Source: Acanthaster planci
Lineage: Eukaryota > Echinodermata > Asteroidea > Valvatida > Acanthasteridae
NCBI RefSeq assembly: GCF_001949145.1
Contig: NW_019091380.1
Location: forward strand, 529,552 to 591,551
Direction of reading: 5' to 3'
Length of the DNA: 62,000 nucleotides
Shown in pieces: positions 1 to 12,600 of this stretch (position 1 is the stretch's first letter; every line of letters starts with the position of its first letter). A program made the position numbers and the translations under genes. Under the pieces are notes generated by a model, which saw only the letters and a list, made by a program, of their open reading frames with translations, searched no databases and had not been told where the DNA came from.

Positions 1-1387
1 AAGATGTATAATCAGTACTGGCGTAAACTTATAAAAAGACTTGGTCCGATTTAAAGAGCTTAATTCAGATTCCAAAAGAAGTTTTGAAAGTGGTAATGTG
101 GACTTGCTTTTGAACTTTGCTTAACTGATCGATTAAAAACATTACATTTAGCTTCAGATTCAAACTGTGGCTTTAAAAGGGGTAATGTGGATTTGATATC
201 AGTGTGATAAACTCTTCAATTCTGCAATTATCAAAGAACATTTTGCCTCATTCTAACTTACATAGCATATCTTTTTAGCCAAATCTTATATTGAATGTTT
301 GCAATGTACATGTATTTGCCCTATATATTTTGAGTTCATTGAGAGCAATTAACAAGTTGACACTTCACCAGAACATGATCAGTTTTTGCAGGAACAATGG
401 CAGTCGGCCACAAAGTGATGATCAGATTTTCCTAAATGTATTTTGAGGGAACAGTTCAACTTTACATAAGATCTAGCATCCTTGCATCTTGAATTACTTT
501 TAAATAATGTGCCAGTACTGATTACACTTAGAATGCTGGGTACCAGACTGGTATAAAATTGTGTTTTGAAATTATACGTACTTCAACTGTTCATGGATTT
601 GTGTCCAGAGGAAATTTTGGAAAAACTGTGCCTTTCACCGAGTCCAGTGTTGAGACCAGAAATATCGCACTGTTTAAAACACTGAACATAATCTGATTGT
701 GCATACTGGATGCAGACTATGCAAATTAAACCATTAAATTTGACTGTGATTTGGATACAGGTATGACCAAATTTAACTGATTTTTCTCGTCTGTAAGTAT
801 ACTGAAAGCACTTTTTGCTCATGAACTACATACATACATGTACATATCCATTCCAGTACCCAGCACCCAACAGGCATTGCTCAACCATCTTTAGCATGCT
901 GGCATTAACATCACCAGTCCTCACAGAAATACTCTTGGATTTTCACTTTGCCGTTGCATGGGCATTTATATGTATCTGTTTCACTCATCACACAACCGTG
1001 TTTCAGAACAGCATGCAGAACTGAAGAATGTCTTCAAATACCACTTCATGGGCTTAGTTGTTGCATATCAAAGAAGATAAGTCTTTGATAATTTTTTTGT
1101 GTCCTTAGAAAAAGTGTTGAAATTTTCATCAATGCCAGACACCAAGAAAATTAACAAGCTTGTAAGTTTGAGTGACAGTGTGTTGTGAGGCCTGGTTCTG
1201 TCTTGCCATTATTCCAAACGTTTTATCAAACAGTTCCGAGTTCATTTGAAGGTCCATCACACTGTATTGTTCGTTGTTTCGGGGCTGTCATCAACATGAC
1301 TCTGAGCAACCTCTTGTAGCCCAAGACCACTAGGATGTCTCATCTCAAGGAAAGCCACAGGATGTCCAATGAATAGTGTTACAGGAG
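1..1387. other. Non-coding AT-rich stretch, nothing recognised
   Basis: Only short open frames with no recognisable domain or splice-linked partner. No repeat or RNA gene was identified. Confidence 0.5.
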
Positions 1388-1745
1388 TTCATGGTGGATC
1401 CACAAGTGGGGGGAGGGCACAGTACATGTACAGTTGCAAGTGTACACGTAGTTCATTCATGACTTTACAGGGCAAGCGGCAACTTCAATGAGGCCCAAAA
1501 ATCAGTGAAGGAAGGTGGATGGATGGATACCAATGAGTCAGGTGTGGATAGGCTGACACATGACTTCATGGTGGATCCACACGGGAGTGACACTGCATCC
1601 CTCAATAGTTGCAGGTGTAGCGTATGCATGGCTTTGCAAGGCAAACAGCATCTCCCACGAGGCTCAATATAATCAGTGATGGAGGGTGGACGGATGGACA
1701 CCACCAAGTCAGGTGTGGATGGGCTGACAGCACATGCACGCGGAA
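1388..1745. repeat. Tandem duplication, two copies of a ~176-bp unit
   Basis: Copy 1 begins near 1388 and copy 2 near 1564. Both begin TTCATGGTGGATCCACA and both contain TCAGGTGTGGAT followed by GGGCTGACA or GGCTGACA. The copies share order and most sequence but have clearly diverged. No coding function is seen. Confidence 0.7.
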
Positions 1746-2435
1746 GTCTCACGTCATGCTTGGTGAATGACTAATGGCTTTCAAAGGAATTGATCAGGTC
1801 AGATGCTGCACCCGTATTTCACATGTTCAGCATACACATGTATGTACCTGCAAGTTTCAGCAACTGTTCAAGTCACATGTGACACAGGAAGTCTGAATAG
1901 TGGATTGCCTAAAACTTTCAATGACTTAATCAACTGATGCACAATGAGTACAAAATATCAAAAGAGTCTCTAAGGGTCAATCTGTTGATACTCAGTAGTT
2001 GTGGTGGATTTTTGGATAGCAACAATTTCGATTTTATAATGGCAAGATGATCAGTTGATAGGCACAACTGACAGGGCAATCTTGCAGCAATGTTCTTTGA
2101 CTCATGACTTTCAAAATGGTCTTCCTGCAATTGGGGTTTTGCTCAGGTTGATAAGACAGCTGGTGTGGATTCCACTGATGTCAAGGAGGTACATGCACAC
2201 ATCTGTTTGTCGTTACTTCTCAGAGATAAGCAGATGTTGCTCAGGTCAAACCTCAATCAAGGAGTTAATCAGATGATGCATAACTGATGCGGACTGCAGT
2301 TGCATCCAGTAACTTTTGCTAACTAAAGAGACTGGTGTTGTGCAGGATGGATGGCTTGAGGGGGCAAATGCTTGATGCACAGTGGAGTTTTGTGATGTCC
2401 TACAAAGAGACACATGTACACGTATGCATAAAAGT

Positions 2436-2893
2436 CATCCCATCCACCACGACAGAAATCGCACATCTCATGCACACATGTGACAGCTTTTATCCTGTAA
2501 CACTGTGTGACAACACACAAGCTCAGTTCATGCAAGCCGGAAATTGTGTTCCACCTCAGGGTCCTTTGTAGCTGAAGTCTTGGCAAGCCCCTGTTTGTGC
2601 AATGCATGTCATGTGGACTGTGATGTACATGTACAGTAGTTGACGTTGAGTGTTGACCAACAAGCAGTGAAAGTACCCTCCAACAGATGTGAAACGATAT
2701 TACTGCGGCTGTACATGTGGAAGACGCATGGTCCTTGTTTAGCGATCTCGCCACAATTAGGAACTCTCTCCTCTCTGAAGTGGTACCAAGTTGACTGCAG
2801 CTGTGCAGCGCAGCTAAAATCCTGAAATCTGTAAGTTCAAGAAATACAAAACAGAAACAACGCTTTGAGTCAATCAGCTCATAAAAGATGTAC
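2436..2893. repeat. Direct duplication, copy 1 (partner at 3386-3854)
   Basis: Shares a long, nearly identical block with 3386-3854. It is especially close from AGTCTTGGCAAGCCC to GCTCATAAAAGATGTACA, with only scattered substitutions and a few indels. Open frames on both strands here are shared by both copies but resemble no known protein. Confidence 0.85.
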
Positions 2894-3239
2894 ATGTACA
2901 TTTGGTAACAAATGCTGTGTTGGAATTTTGCTGGTTTGGGATTATTACGGTTAAAGCAATGACAACAGGAAATAAAGTTCCTTGTTTTAACTCTCTTTTT
3001 GCTTTAAAGATCACAGACAATCAAACATTCGTTCAATTTGATTTTCCACAATACACAGACCCAGGCCTAGGGGTCATTAGACTGATTTTGACTGATAGGA
3101 TAACTTGGTCAAGAATGCACCTTGGCATAGGAGGGTTAATATCTGATAAAAAAGCATGTCTGGTCAGAGCCAATTTGGCTCATCAGGCCAGTGTTATCTC
3201 CAGTTTTCTTGGTATGAAACGACTGAGAATATCTCTATT

Positions 3240-3385
3240 CCCCCTGGATGGGATGCTAATCCATCACAGGTTGCTTCCCCAGCTAATGCTGGTACCCATT
3301 TATACTCCTGGGTGGAGAGAAGCAAGCAGGGGTGAATTGGCTTGCCAAGGGCCACAACATACTGCCAGCAACTGGATTCGAAAGT
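3240..3385. repeat. Possible dispersed repeat fragment
   Basis: The stretch beginning GGATGGGATGCTAATCCATC, with CCATTTATACTCCTGGGTGG and ending in GGATTCGAA, looks like a dispersed repeat of marine invertebrate genomes. The open frame that crosses it is attributed to this repeat. The assignment rests on resemblance remembered from other genomes, so confidence is limited. Confidence 0.4.
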
Positions 3386-3854
3386 CATATCCCATCCACC
3401 AGGAAAGAAATCGCACATCTCATGCATACATGACAGCTTTTATCCTGCAATACCGTGTGACAATACATAAGTTCAGTTCATGCGAGCCGGAAATTGTGTG
3501 GTACCTACATGTAAAGAGTCCTTTATAGGAAGTCTTGGCAAGCCCGTGTTGGTGCAATGCATGTCATGTGGACTGTGATGTACATGTACAGTAGTTGACG
3601 TTGAGGGTTGACCAACAAGTAGTGAAAGTACATGTACCCTCCAACAGATGTCAAACGATGTTACTGCGGCTGTACATGTGGAAGATGCATGGTCCTTGTT
3701 TAGCGATCTCGCCACAATTAGGAACTCTCTCCTCTCTGAAGTGGTACCAAGTTGACTGCAGCTGTGCAGCGCAGCTAAAATCCTGAAATCTGTAAGTTCA
3801 AGAAATACAAAACAGAAACAACGCTTTGAGTCAATCAGCTCATAAAAGATGTAC
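3386..3854. repeat. Direct duplication, copy 2 (partner at 2436-2893)
   Basis: Same orientation as copy 1 and separated from it by about 490 unique bases. It differs by small insertions, for example extra ACATGTA in the block after GTGAAAGT. Together the copies look like a recent segmental or element-derived duplication with a period near 950 bp. Confidence 0.85.
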
Positions 3855-4649
3855 ACTTGGCATTACAAATCAGTAGTGGTCATCGACAGTGATGACAGAA
3901 CTTGCCTTAATTAATATAAAAAGCTCAGGTCACTGCTTATTACATATGAAGGATAATGTTCAACATCAGACAGGATGGCTGCTGGCCAACAATGTCGGCA
4001 TATTGGACAGTATGCAGAATGGATACTATCCATTATTTAAATGCAGCATGCATGAAAATAGACCCAAACTGTTCACGTTATTACCCGAACCCCCTAGGGA
4101 TCATTGAAATCATGCATATGCTTTTTGGATTCAGAATGGTTAGGGTTAAGCGACAGACTTCAAAGGCATGTATGTACATGTACCAGGTAGCTTTGTGATT
4201 TGTTAGACTACCAAGAAGCATGCCCAGAAAACTTGTGCATACTTAATCTTAGGTGTGATTGGATTTTTGCCTGTTCACAGACTGCCAAAGTGTTGTGAAA
4301 CTTAGGCTGAATAAGAATCCAACCCTACGATTGGAAGCCACAGACCCTAAACACTTGGCCACATGACCCCCTCTTTAATATCTGGTGCCAAAACCAAAAA
4401 AGTAATGTCCAGATATTAGGCACTGAATGAGGGTTCTTTGAACAAATGTCACCAACTGAATTGATTTAAAGCAGAGGTGTTTAGAGACTACATGTACATG
4501 CAGAAGAATTGAGATTTTGTACACAAACATGAGTTGATTTTGAAGGAAAGTTGTTTTTGCTTTTGTGCCTTATTTCAATGAACAAATTACTGACTGCATG
4601 GAGATTTCACAATTCAGAACATGGAATTGATGTTGAACAGCTACAACCA
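3855..4649. other. Intergenic, nothing recognised
   Basis: No open frame with recognisable content. A block near 4300-4375 (ATTGGAAGCCACAGACC and following) is weakly reminiscent of tRNA-derived repeat sequence but does not fold convincingly as a tRNA. Confidence 0.4.
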
Positions 4650-4650
4650 G

Positions 4651-5820
4651 GGGTCGAAATTAACGATGGTCCGCTGGCCTGAGGCCAATAGAAAAGTCGG
4701 CAGACCAGCTGATCTAATAAAACTGGTGGTCCGGTGGGCCAGTTGAAATCTGATGTCTTTTCTGTCTTCACAAACATCTTTCAATAACCTTTTCTCACAT
4801 TAAAATGCTTGTTTTTTTATGTCTCTCTACTTACATTTGTAATTAAAAAAAAAATGTTATTTTTACAAGTTTCCATTCACATTTCGCTATCGCAGTGGTG
4901 AAAACACATGCAAAAAGCTCAATGCAATAAATGAAGCTGCTGTGGTTCCTGCCGTACTGTGCCCATGCAAAAGAATGCATGATGGAAATGTGGGAAGCAG
5001 AACCAGTCTGCACTGTACATGTACTAAATGTACTGTAAATGTCCTCTCTACATCGGCCATACACGTTACAGATGCAACCCTGAGGCTGCAGATGAAAAGA
5101 CATCAATGTTGCAAGAGGTTGTCTGCAAGTTAGTTCACAGAACTTGGTCTCTTATTTATGTACGTATTTTCTGCATTCATGAGTTTAATTTGAGGTTGTT
5201 CTGCTCATAGCTACAGTTTATAGCCTGCTGGTCTGGATGCATCAGGCATGCTTACCACGCGATACACGGATATTGTTGGCCAATTTGCCGTCCCGATCGC
5301 CTGAGTAGCACTGTGTGAATTGTCTATAATTTGCTTGTGAACTGCCAAATGTAGAAATTTTTACATAGATTAAGACTGGTGCTCACTGTTTGAGATAATT
5401 TTGGAGGCTGTTGTCCCCTTTGATGCCATTCAATCAGCACAAAAATCTGTCCTCCAAACAAAAAAATTTCCGACCTACCAATCCTATTTTTGGGGGCATA
5501 GCACAACTGTTTTGGGGCCTAATAAAAGACTGTGTGTATCGCAGTAGGCCTAAGTTAAATAACCATAATAATCATGGATTGCGAGAAAGCTTGGGCAAGT
5601 GTTGATCCTATTTGGGCAAACAAATTTATGGCATGGCCTGCCCGATCAGGCAAACTGATGCGAAACAATTTGTCGCGGCCTGCGTCCTAACAAGGATCGC
5701 TCTAGCAGCTGCGTGTGCAGTTCTAGAATGGGACCACCAAACTTTCAGCAGGACCAGTGAAAATTCTGAAGTACTGGTCCTGCTGGCTACCATGAAAAAA
5801 AAAGCTAATTTCGACCCCTG
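4651..5820. mobile_element. Candidate non-autonomous element bounded by 15-bp inverted ends
   Basis: CAGGGGTCGAAATTA near 4651 is repeated in inverted orientation as TAATTTCGACCCCTG near 5806-5820. The end-proximal parts also share GGTCC/GGACC-rich sequence. No transposase frame is visible. The 3' portion (about 5546-5824) is related to 23350-23572, so at least that part is dispersed. It may be one element or two insertions of the same family in opposite directions. Confidence 0.5.
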
Positions 5821-7029
5821 ACACCATACACAAAATGAGACAAATTTCAATCACAATTTCTACTTCCGAAAATGATCAACCTAATGAACAGTGCCCTCTA
5901 ACATTTGTTCATTTCCCCAGGCTACACCTGTATTGACAGTCCTAAATCATTGGATGAACATGCCCTGTGCATGACTTACAATTGAGGTAGCAATTAGACA
6001 AACCAAAAACAAAACATTATGTCCCAAATAAAATAACATATATCACATGTTGGTGCTGCAGGGCACTTCTATTGGTAAGTGCACCACGATGTGAACTGCA
6101 CCACAACTCATACACACAAGCATAGCTGGAAGCCTGTTATGATGTTTGAACAAAAATGGGTGTTACTAAGTTCGCATGAATGTCTGAATCTGTGTAGAAT
6201 GGCATTTGATTTCTTTGCCAGAGGTCATAAGTAATAACGCAATAAGACAAAAATTCCTCACAAACTTTATAGTGGTGGAGTCAAGGTCAGGTGCAGAGTG
6301 TCAGCGGTTTGTATTTGGGGGCCTTGTTCTATATAACAGAACAGAAAATTACTTCTGAACTTTTGGAATCACTGGAGGAGATAACAATGACTTGATGCCG
6401 AATAACTGTTGGATTAATTTCATGGAAATGGGGCAAGGTTTTGATTTTTGAGGGAACTTATGGGGCAAAAGGAAGCAACAATGTCTCCCGTATGTCGAGC
6501 AATGCGCCTGGCTGCTTTCTTTTTTGGAGCCAAGCTTGAAATACCATGTACAAAGTGTTGTGTAGGGAACAGGAACCAGTCTAACTGGAAATAAAGTAAA
6601 CCACTGGGTCAAGGGTGAGAAGAGATTCTGCACTATTGCATACTTTTGGTATGGCATAGGACTAGGACATGACCTGAGGTTTCACTCTTTTGGGGATCAA
6701 CCACTTTTGTAACATTAATAATAAAAAAAAAAATAGAGGGTTCTCGAAGTACACAAACTCCAAGTCCTGGGGCAAGCTGGCGGGAAGCGTGAGTAGAGCT
6801 GCATGCCACCAAACAATCAGCCTTTTCACCATGTAATTCAAAGTGTGTAGAGCATGCAGGGCCACAAACTGAAAATTTGCGGTTTGGCAGGTGGCCTTCG
6901 TGGCCAAGCGAAGATGGAATTCTTGGAGTCGGCTTTCGGAAAGAAATTCCCACCGTCTTCCAATCAAGCCCAGTTAGATGCAGAAACTCATATTCGGTTC
7001 TTAGCGATGAAAGCTCTGATATATCACGG
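5821..7029. other. Intergenic, nothing recognised
   Basis: Short overlapping open frames on both strands near 6350-6960 lack recognisable domains or coding-like composition. They are treated as chance frames. Confidence 0.45.
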
Positions 7030-8960
7030 GATCAAGAAACAGTAACATAAAAAGGCCAATGAGGAAACGCAAGGGGATCTACAACAGAGCAAAAAGAACC
7101 AATAAATCAGGAGATTGGAAATTGTTTCGTACATTGCGAAACAACATTGGATGGAACTTAACAAGGCACAAGACAAATACATCAGAGGTATACTTAATAT
7201 AGAAAATCTTCGAGCAGCGCCAAAACGTTTTTGGTCTTTTGTTGCGGCAAAGAAAAAAGACAATACAGGAATCCCACCTCTCATTACTCCATCTGGTCTC
7301 GCCTGTGATAGCAGAAGAAAGCAGAGACTTTGAATGCACAAGATAGTACATGTAGTTTGTTCACCTGAGAGGATAGTCAGGATACATCATCAATCCCAGC
7401 AATGCAGTCACCATGGCTTCCCGGAATGGAAGATATTGAACTCGATAATACGGGGTATTGAAGCTTCTATGTAACCTCAATCCCTACAAGTCAAGTGGGC
7501 CAGATCAAATCCCAGTCCGGATCATGAAAGAGTGTGCTTATGAGCTTGCACCAATTTTGACAATGATCTTCAACCAATAACTGCAGACTGGTAATTTGCT
7601 ACATGACTGGTTCTCGGCCAATGTTTGTCCAGTGTTCAAGAAGGGGAATCGATCACTGCCAAGTAACTACAGACCAATTTCTCTCACATCAGTAGCCTGC
7701 AAAACTACTAGAACATATCATCTTCTACCACACCATGATGCATGCTGAAGAATATAATATCATGAAACACTATCAGCATGGGTTCCTTAAACATCATTCA
7801 AGCGAAACACAGCTTATCAACACTATTGAAGAAATTCTCCGGCACTTAGATGAAAATAAAACTTGAAGCTCAGATATACGTGTAGGTGTTCGACTTTAGC
7901 AACGTATTTGACACAGTGGCTCATGAGACATTACTTCATAAAATAAAACATTATGGGATTAGGGCTAACACTTTGTCTTGGATCAGAACGTGGTTAATTA
8001 ACAGAACTCAACAAGTTGTTGTAGATGGAGAAGCATCAGACCCTACTCCAGTTTACATCAGGAGTACCTCAGGGTACTGATTTAGGTCCGCTGATGTTTC
8101 TGCTCTACACTAATGACATCGGTAAAAACATTAGTAAGGACACTAAAATCAAGTTATTCACTGACAACTGCCTATTGTTCATCCCAGTGACCAGCAAACA
8201 CTACAGAAAGATCTGGATAGTCTTGTGACTTGGTCTCACCAATGGCAGATGTCTTTTAACCCACAAAAGTGTCACACTCTGCACATGACAAGAGGCAAGA
8301 AATACTTTGATAATGTTTACCGAATGATGAATGTTAACCTGTCTGTTGTATCCAATCATGGGTACCTTGGAGTTGAAATTTCAAGTTTGTCTTGGTCTCT
8401 CCACATCAATTAATTGGTAAACAAGGCTAACAGAACACTTGATTTTGTAAGATGGAACCTTTCTAGATTTGAGCCAGCTGTAAAAGAAGTGACCTATAAA
8501 CCTTAATTCGGCCTCAGATGGAAAATGCAGCTGCAGTCTGTGATCCCCATCAGTCAAATCACATTAATAAATGGGAGAAAGTACAGAGACAAGCGGCAAG
8601 ATTTGTAACAGGTGACTACAAATGAATGTCAAGTGTTACATATATGCAGCAAAATCTCCAATGGCCAACCCTTCAAGTTCAACATTGCAGGAAAACAGTA
8701 GACTCACCACCTTTTATTGTTCCACTCATAAAGAAATTGCTCTCAACATCCCATATTATATGATCACTCCAGTGGAAAGACCACAGAGAGGCAGACATGA
8801 CCAATGCTATGCATCTTTGTAGTGCCATACACAGGCATATCAACACAGCGATTTTAGACTGGAATGAGCCTCCCCAATGATCTTGTTCACCAACCAACAT
8901 TATCTTGATTCAAGATAGCCCTAGGAAAACACATTATAGCACAACCCTAATTTCACGCTT
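7030..8960 (+). pseudogene. Degenerate non-LTR retrotransposon (LINE) reverse transcriptase
   Basis: Fragments in different frames line up in the order of a LINE RT: KDNTGIPPL (about 7259), [14 protein letters not shown] (about 7493), CPVFKKGNRSLPSNYRPISL (about 7627), the palm segment VFDFSNVFDTVAHETLL (7886), SGVPQGTDLGPLMFLLY (about 8050), then KLFTDN. Downstream are WQMSFNPQKC, YLGVEIS, ANRTLDFVRWNLS and AARFVTGDY. The catalytic FADD motif reads FTDN. Several stops and frameshifts break it, for example a TGA near 7864. It has no intact endonuclease or ORF1. A Jockey/CR1-like clade is likely but not proven. It cannot encode a working enzyme. Confidence 0.9.
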
Positions 8961-9456
8961 GCACGGCACTGGCACACTGGCAAAGTCAAACTGGATAATA
9001 ATGCCTTGTGGCGATGTCAAGTCAAGAATCTGAGAATAGCAAGGGGGCAAGTGGTAAGGGGCGAGTTGACTTTACAATCGGTGGAATTACTAGTAGGCAT
9101 TTTTATGGGCGAAAAACCACGAATAAAGTCCATTATAAGTTACACAATATTTACCTCTTTGATCTACAGTCGGCCATGTACCAGTTCTTCATCTCATTAG
9201 CGAGAAGACTGTATTAATTGCGCAGTAAAACACGCAAAATACGACACGCATGGCAGACGAACCCCTCGAAAATTCGCCGCCCAACAACTTTCAGTAACTG
9301 GTACCCCGCCGACCATGGCTAGGCTATGAGAAAACTTAGTTTTTAGATTGGTAACCAGTCCCCCCCCCCCGGTCACAGACTATTTCGTAGGCACACATCA
9401 AATGCTACTCCAAGCATATTTACAAACGAGTCTGACGCTAGACTATGCGAGTAATA
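8961..9456. other. Spacer with a poly(C) run, nothing recognised
   Basis: No supported gene. It includes a short C-homopolymer near 9360 and a hypervariable-looking flank. It may include the decayed 3' end of the LINE. Confidence 0.4.
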
Positions 9457-9697
9457 GCCGTTTTCCAATACTCAACATCGGCTCCATCTGAGGCTTCAAC
9501 TGTTTTTTTTTTACTACCTAACTTTGAAGCTGTAAGCGCACTAATTAGTCTAATAGTGCCACAAAACATCAAATGAGATGCAAGATAGCAAAAGTTTACA
9601 GTAATCCAATTTGATTTAAACGCTTCAGGCCCACAACCGTGGATTGGTTTCGGAGACGAACCTGAGACGGAGACGAAGTTGAGTATTGGAAAACGGC
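9457..9697. mobile_element. MITE-like element with perfect 20-bp terminal inverted repeats
   Basis: GCCGTTTTCCAATACTCAAC at 9457-9476 recurs exactly in inverted orientation at 9678-9697, giving a 241-bp element with no coding capacity. Similarity continues inward as TCTGAGGCTTC against GAACCTGAGAC. This is the layout of a miniature inverted-repeat DNA transposon. No flanking target duplication was established. Confidence 0.75.
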
Positions 9698-12600
9698 CCT
9701 GGGTACGTATTTATTGCGCTGTGAAAAAAGGCGGGGCCTTTATTATTATTTTACAATAATTACAATGTTTGCAATAACAGAGCTGATGGAATGCCAATGC
9801 TCAACATTTTCGGTAGCAAGCGTGTTTTGGGTGGGCTTGGGGAAGGGCGATTCATAAGCCGTGAAAGGGTTTCATCAGTTTTTCTGAACTAAATAACCCC
9901 ATAGTGCCATGAAGTACAAGGCTTCTTGATAATTCACTTTTGGAGAAGCACAAACATGTCGAGAAGCATAGGGTGTGAGCAGAAAAATAATCGGAAAATA
10001 ACCAAAGAGATTCAGAAAGTTTGTAATTGAAATTTAACATTAAAATACCTATGTTTAGCTTTACATGTTGAAGTATTTCCCATGATCCCCACAGCCAACT
10101 CATCAAAACAGTAACACAGAGTCACCAGAAACGTTGCTGTCTTTCACTTGATTTTATTTCAATATTAACTTCGAACAAAACATGCAGAACAAAAAAGATG
10201 TACCCATATTCAATTATTGTACACATCTATTTTGCATGATTCATTTTTGCGACTATACGCTTCCACACTGAAGACATTTTTTTCATTAAAAGAATTTAAA
10301 TTTTAAAGTAGATTACAAAATAGTCCGATGAAATATCATTTTGGGTGAAAAGAAGCTAAATCAGGCATTTAAATTTCAAAGGCCTCAATGCCAGAATTCC
10401 AAACAAAATTAGGCAAAATAATTTCTCCAACAATTCAAGAATACCCCATTATTGAGGAAAAATGGTGCATGATGTGTCTGTATCGACTGTAACTAAGCTG
10501 ACTGATTAAGCTCAACTGAACAATATTGTTTACCACTGATCATATCATGTTGTGAGTCATTAATGTGCAAGTCTACTGGATATGAATGTACTGTTTTCAC
10601 CATATGTTCCTGTTTTTGCTCCAATCATAATAATAACCATTCATCCATGGGTACATATCCCCCATTCAGACCCGCTTTCAACTACTTTCTCCATACTCGC
10701 CCAAACAAATTTACTCCTTTGGTCATATTAATCGTCAATATTCATAAAAACCCTAGTTTTCAAAATGTTCCACAGCAACAAACAATCACAAGTCATTTTT
10801 AGCCAGTTGTATCCTTACGTAAATACTCGCGACATATAGCCATTACAAAATTACTGACCTGTATGTTACTTTAATACGTTATGGTACATTTTTTTGGAAC
10901 AAATACACTTTCGTCTGTGAAAAAAAGCCAAGACTTTCTCCCAAGCTAAAGGATGCTTGTTTTATCAAAACAAAAAAGAAAAGCACATCCCTCAAAGACA
11001 AAAATTCGGACAGCAGAAACAGATCAAATAACCAAGAGCAGGGAAGACCATAACTACCCAATTCCACAAAGCTTGAAATGGGCCACATGACCCAAAGCAA
11101 ACCATAATCCAATAATATCGAATTGCGTACAATGACATTCTTGAAATGAATATGGATGAAAAGATCCATTGCATAAAATCTCTGACAAAAACTGCTGCAT
11201 GGGCCTATTTTCCTAACTCGGCAATTTTAAAAACAATCTTCAAAATAAAAATAGAAATTCAGTTCTGTAAAAATGAAAAGGACACTGTAAGAATAACAAA
11301 ACCCTTTTATTACAGCAAACCCCAAAATCACATCACAAATTATATCTGCTTAAAAAAATGGAACAAACTTAAACCACAAGGGCAAACAGTCTGGTACTGT
11401 TCTGATTCTGAGAATAAAGTGAAAAGGAAACTCACAGTTTTCCTCATTGTTCAACTCACAGAAAGTATAAATTACACTCTGTACATCTTTGTACATAATA
11501 AATTATACACAATGTCATGATATGAAAAAGCACGATAAATAGAGTTCAGCAGAAATAAATTTACAACTACTAAAACTAAAACACCAACATGCTTTCGCTT
11601 ATCTAGTTGATTTTATTCTCGCTATCATTAAAATGCTAGAACAAATCCGTCCCTTTCATACTTAATCAAATTCTTGAATTCATAATGGGGAACCAAATTA
11701 TAAATCCATCAATATTTTGGAGAGACTTGTGGTGGACTAATAAGACACCCAAAGCAGTGATTTTTTAAAGGATTTGGCAAACTAGAGATGATCACTTAAT
11801 AGTGAACTTGGAATCTATATAGTTGAAGCTTTTTGCATAGCTGGAAACACTGACTGTGAGCTTCTCACAAGGAAAATGAGATTGACAGGTTGTAACCTCT
11901 TGCTGATGGCTGGACTGAAAAATTCACCTGTTTGAAACTGACATTTTTCAGCAAAAAAAGATTACAGAAAGATGTTCTTTTTGTACACTTTCTACAGTTT
12001 CCAAATGATTGTCACCATTACGATGAAACTAAACACCTACGAGAACAATCCGGTTCCTTTTAGTGGTCAGGAAGAAAGTTGACCAAATCAGATATTAAGA
12101 AAACATTATCTGCATTATGGAAAGGTTTTGATCAAGGCAATTCTGGATTCGGTGATTAATATTTAAGGGTGAATATAGCTGCTCCTTACTGACTGCATGA
12201 GTGCCAGAGAATTTATTTTAATTCTGAGTGATTATGTTGATTTTTCCTTTAAAGAGCTTTCGCAGTAACAGTGTGCATAAGTTAACAATCTGTGTTGTCT
12301 CAACAGACCTCCTGAATCAGTTTGGAAAAGGTCACTTGTACTGAATCTCATCTGTGCTGTAGCTAACCCAATCCCAAGGCAATTTCAAATTTGAACACTC
12401 GCTCAAATAATATGCAGACTCTACTTTTACATTTCAACGTTTTGCGACTAAGCACTTTTTATCCTGCCTGGTGCCGCAAGTTAAGGATTGATGCAGGTCC
12501 AACAATCACAGTCATAGTATGCATAAATTCCTTATTACCATTTCAATCAATATGTCTGCCAAAGGAATTACTGTTGTACAAAATGCACCCGACTTAAAGT

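Noticed and set aside
2902-3528. 208-residue plus-strand open frame
   Set aside because: Its C-terminal part runs through a repeat-like segment and one copy of the local duplication, and no domain or splice partner is visible.
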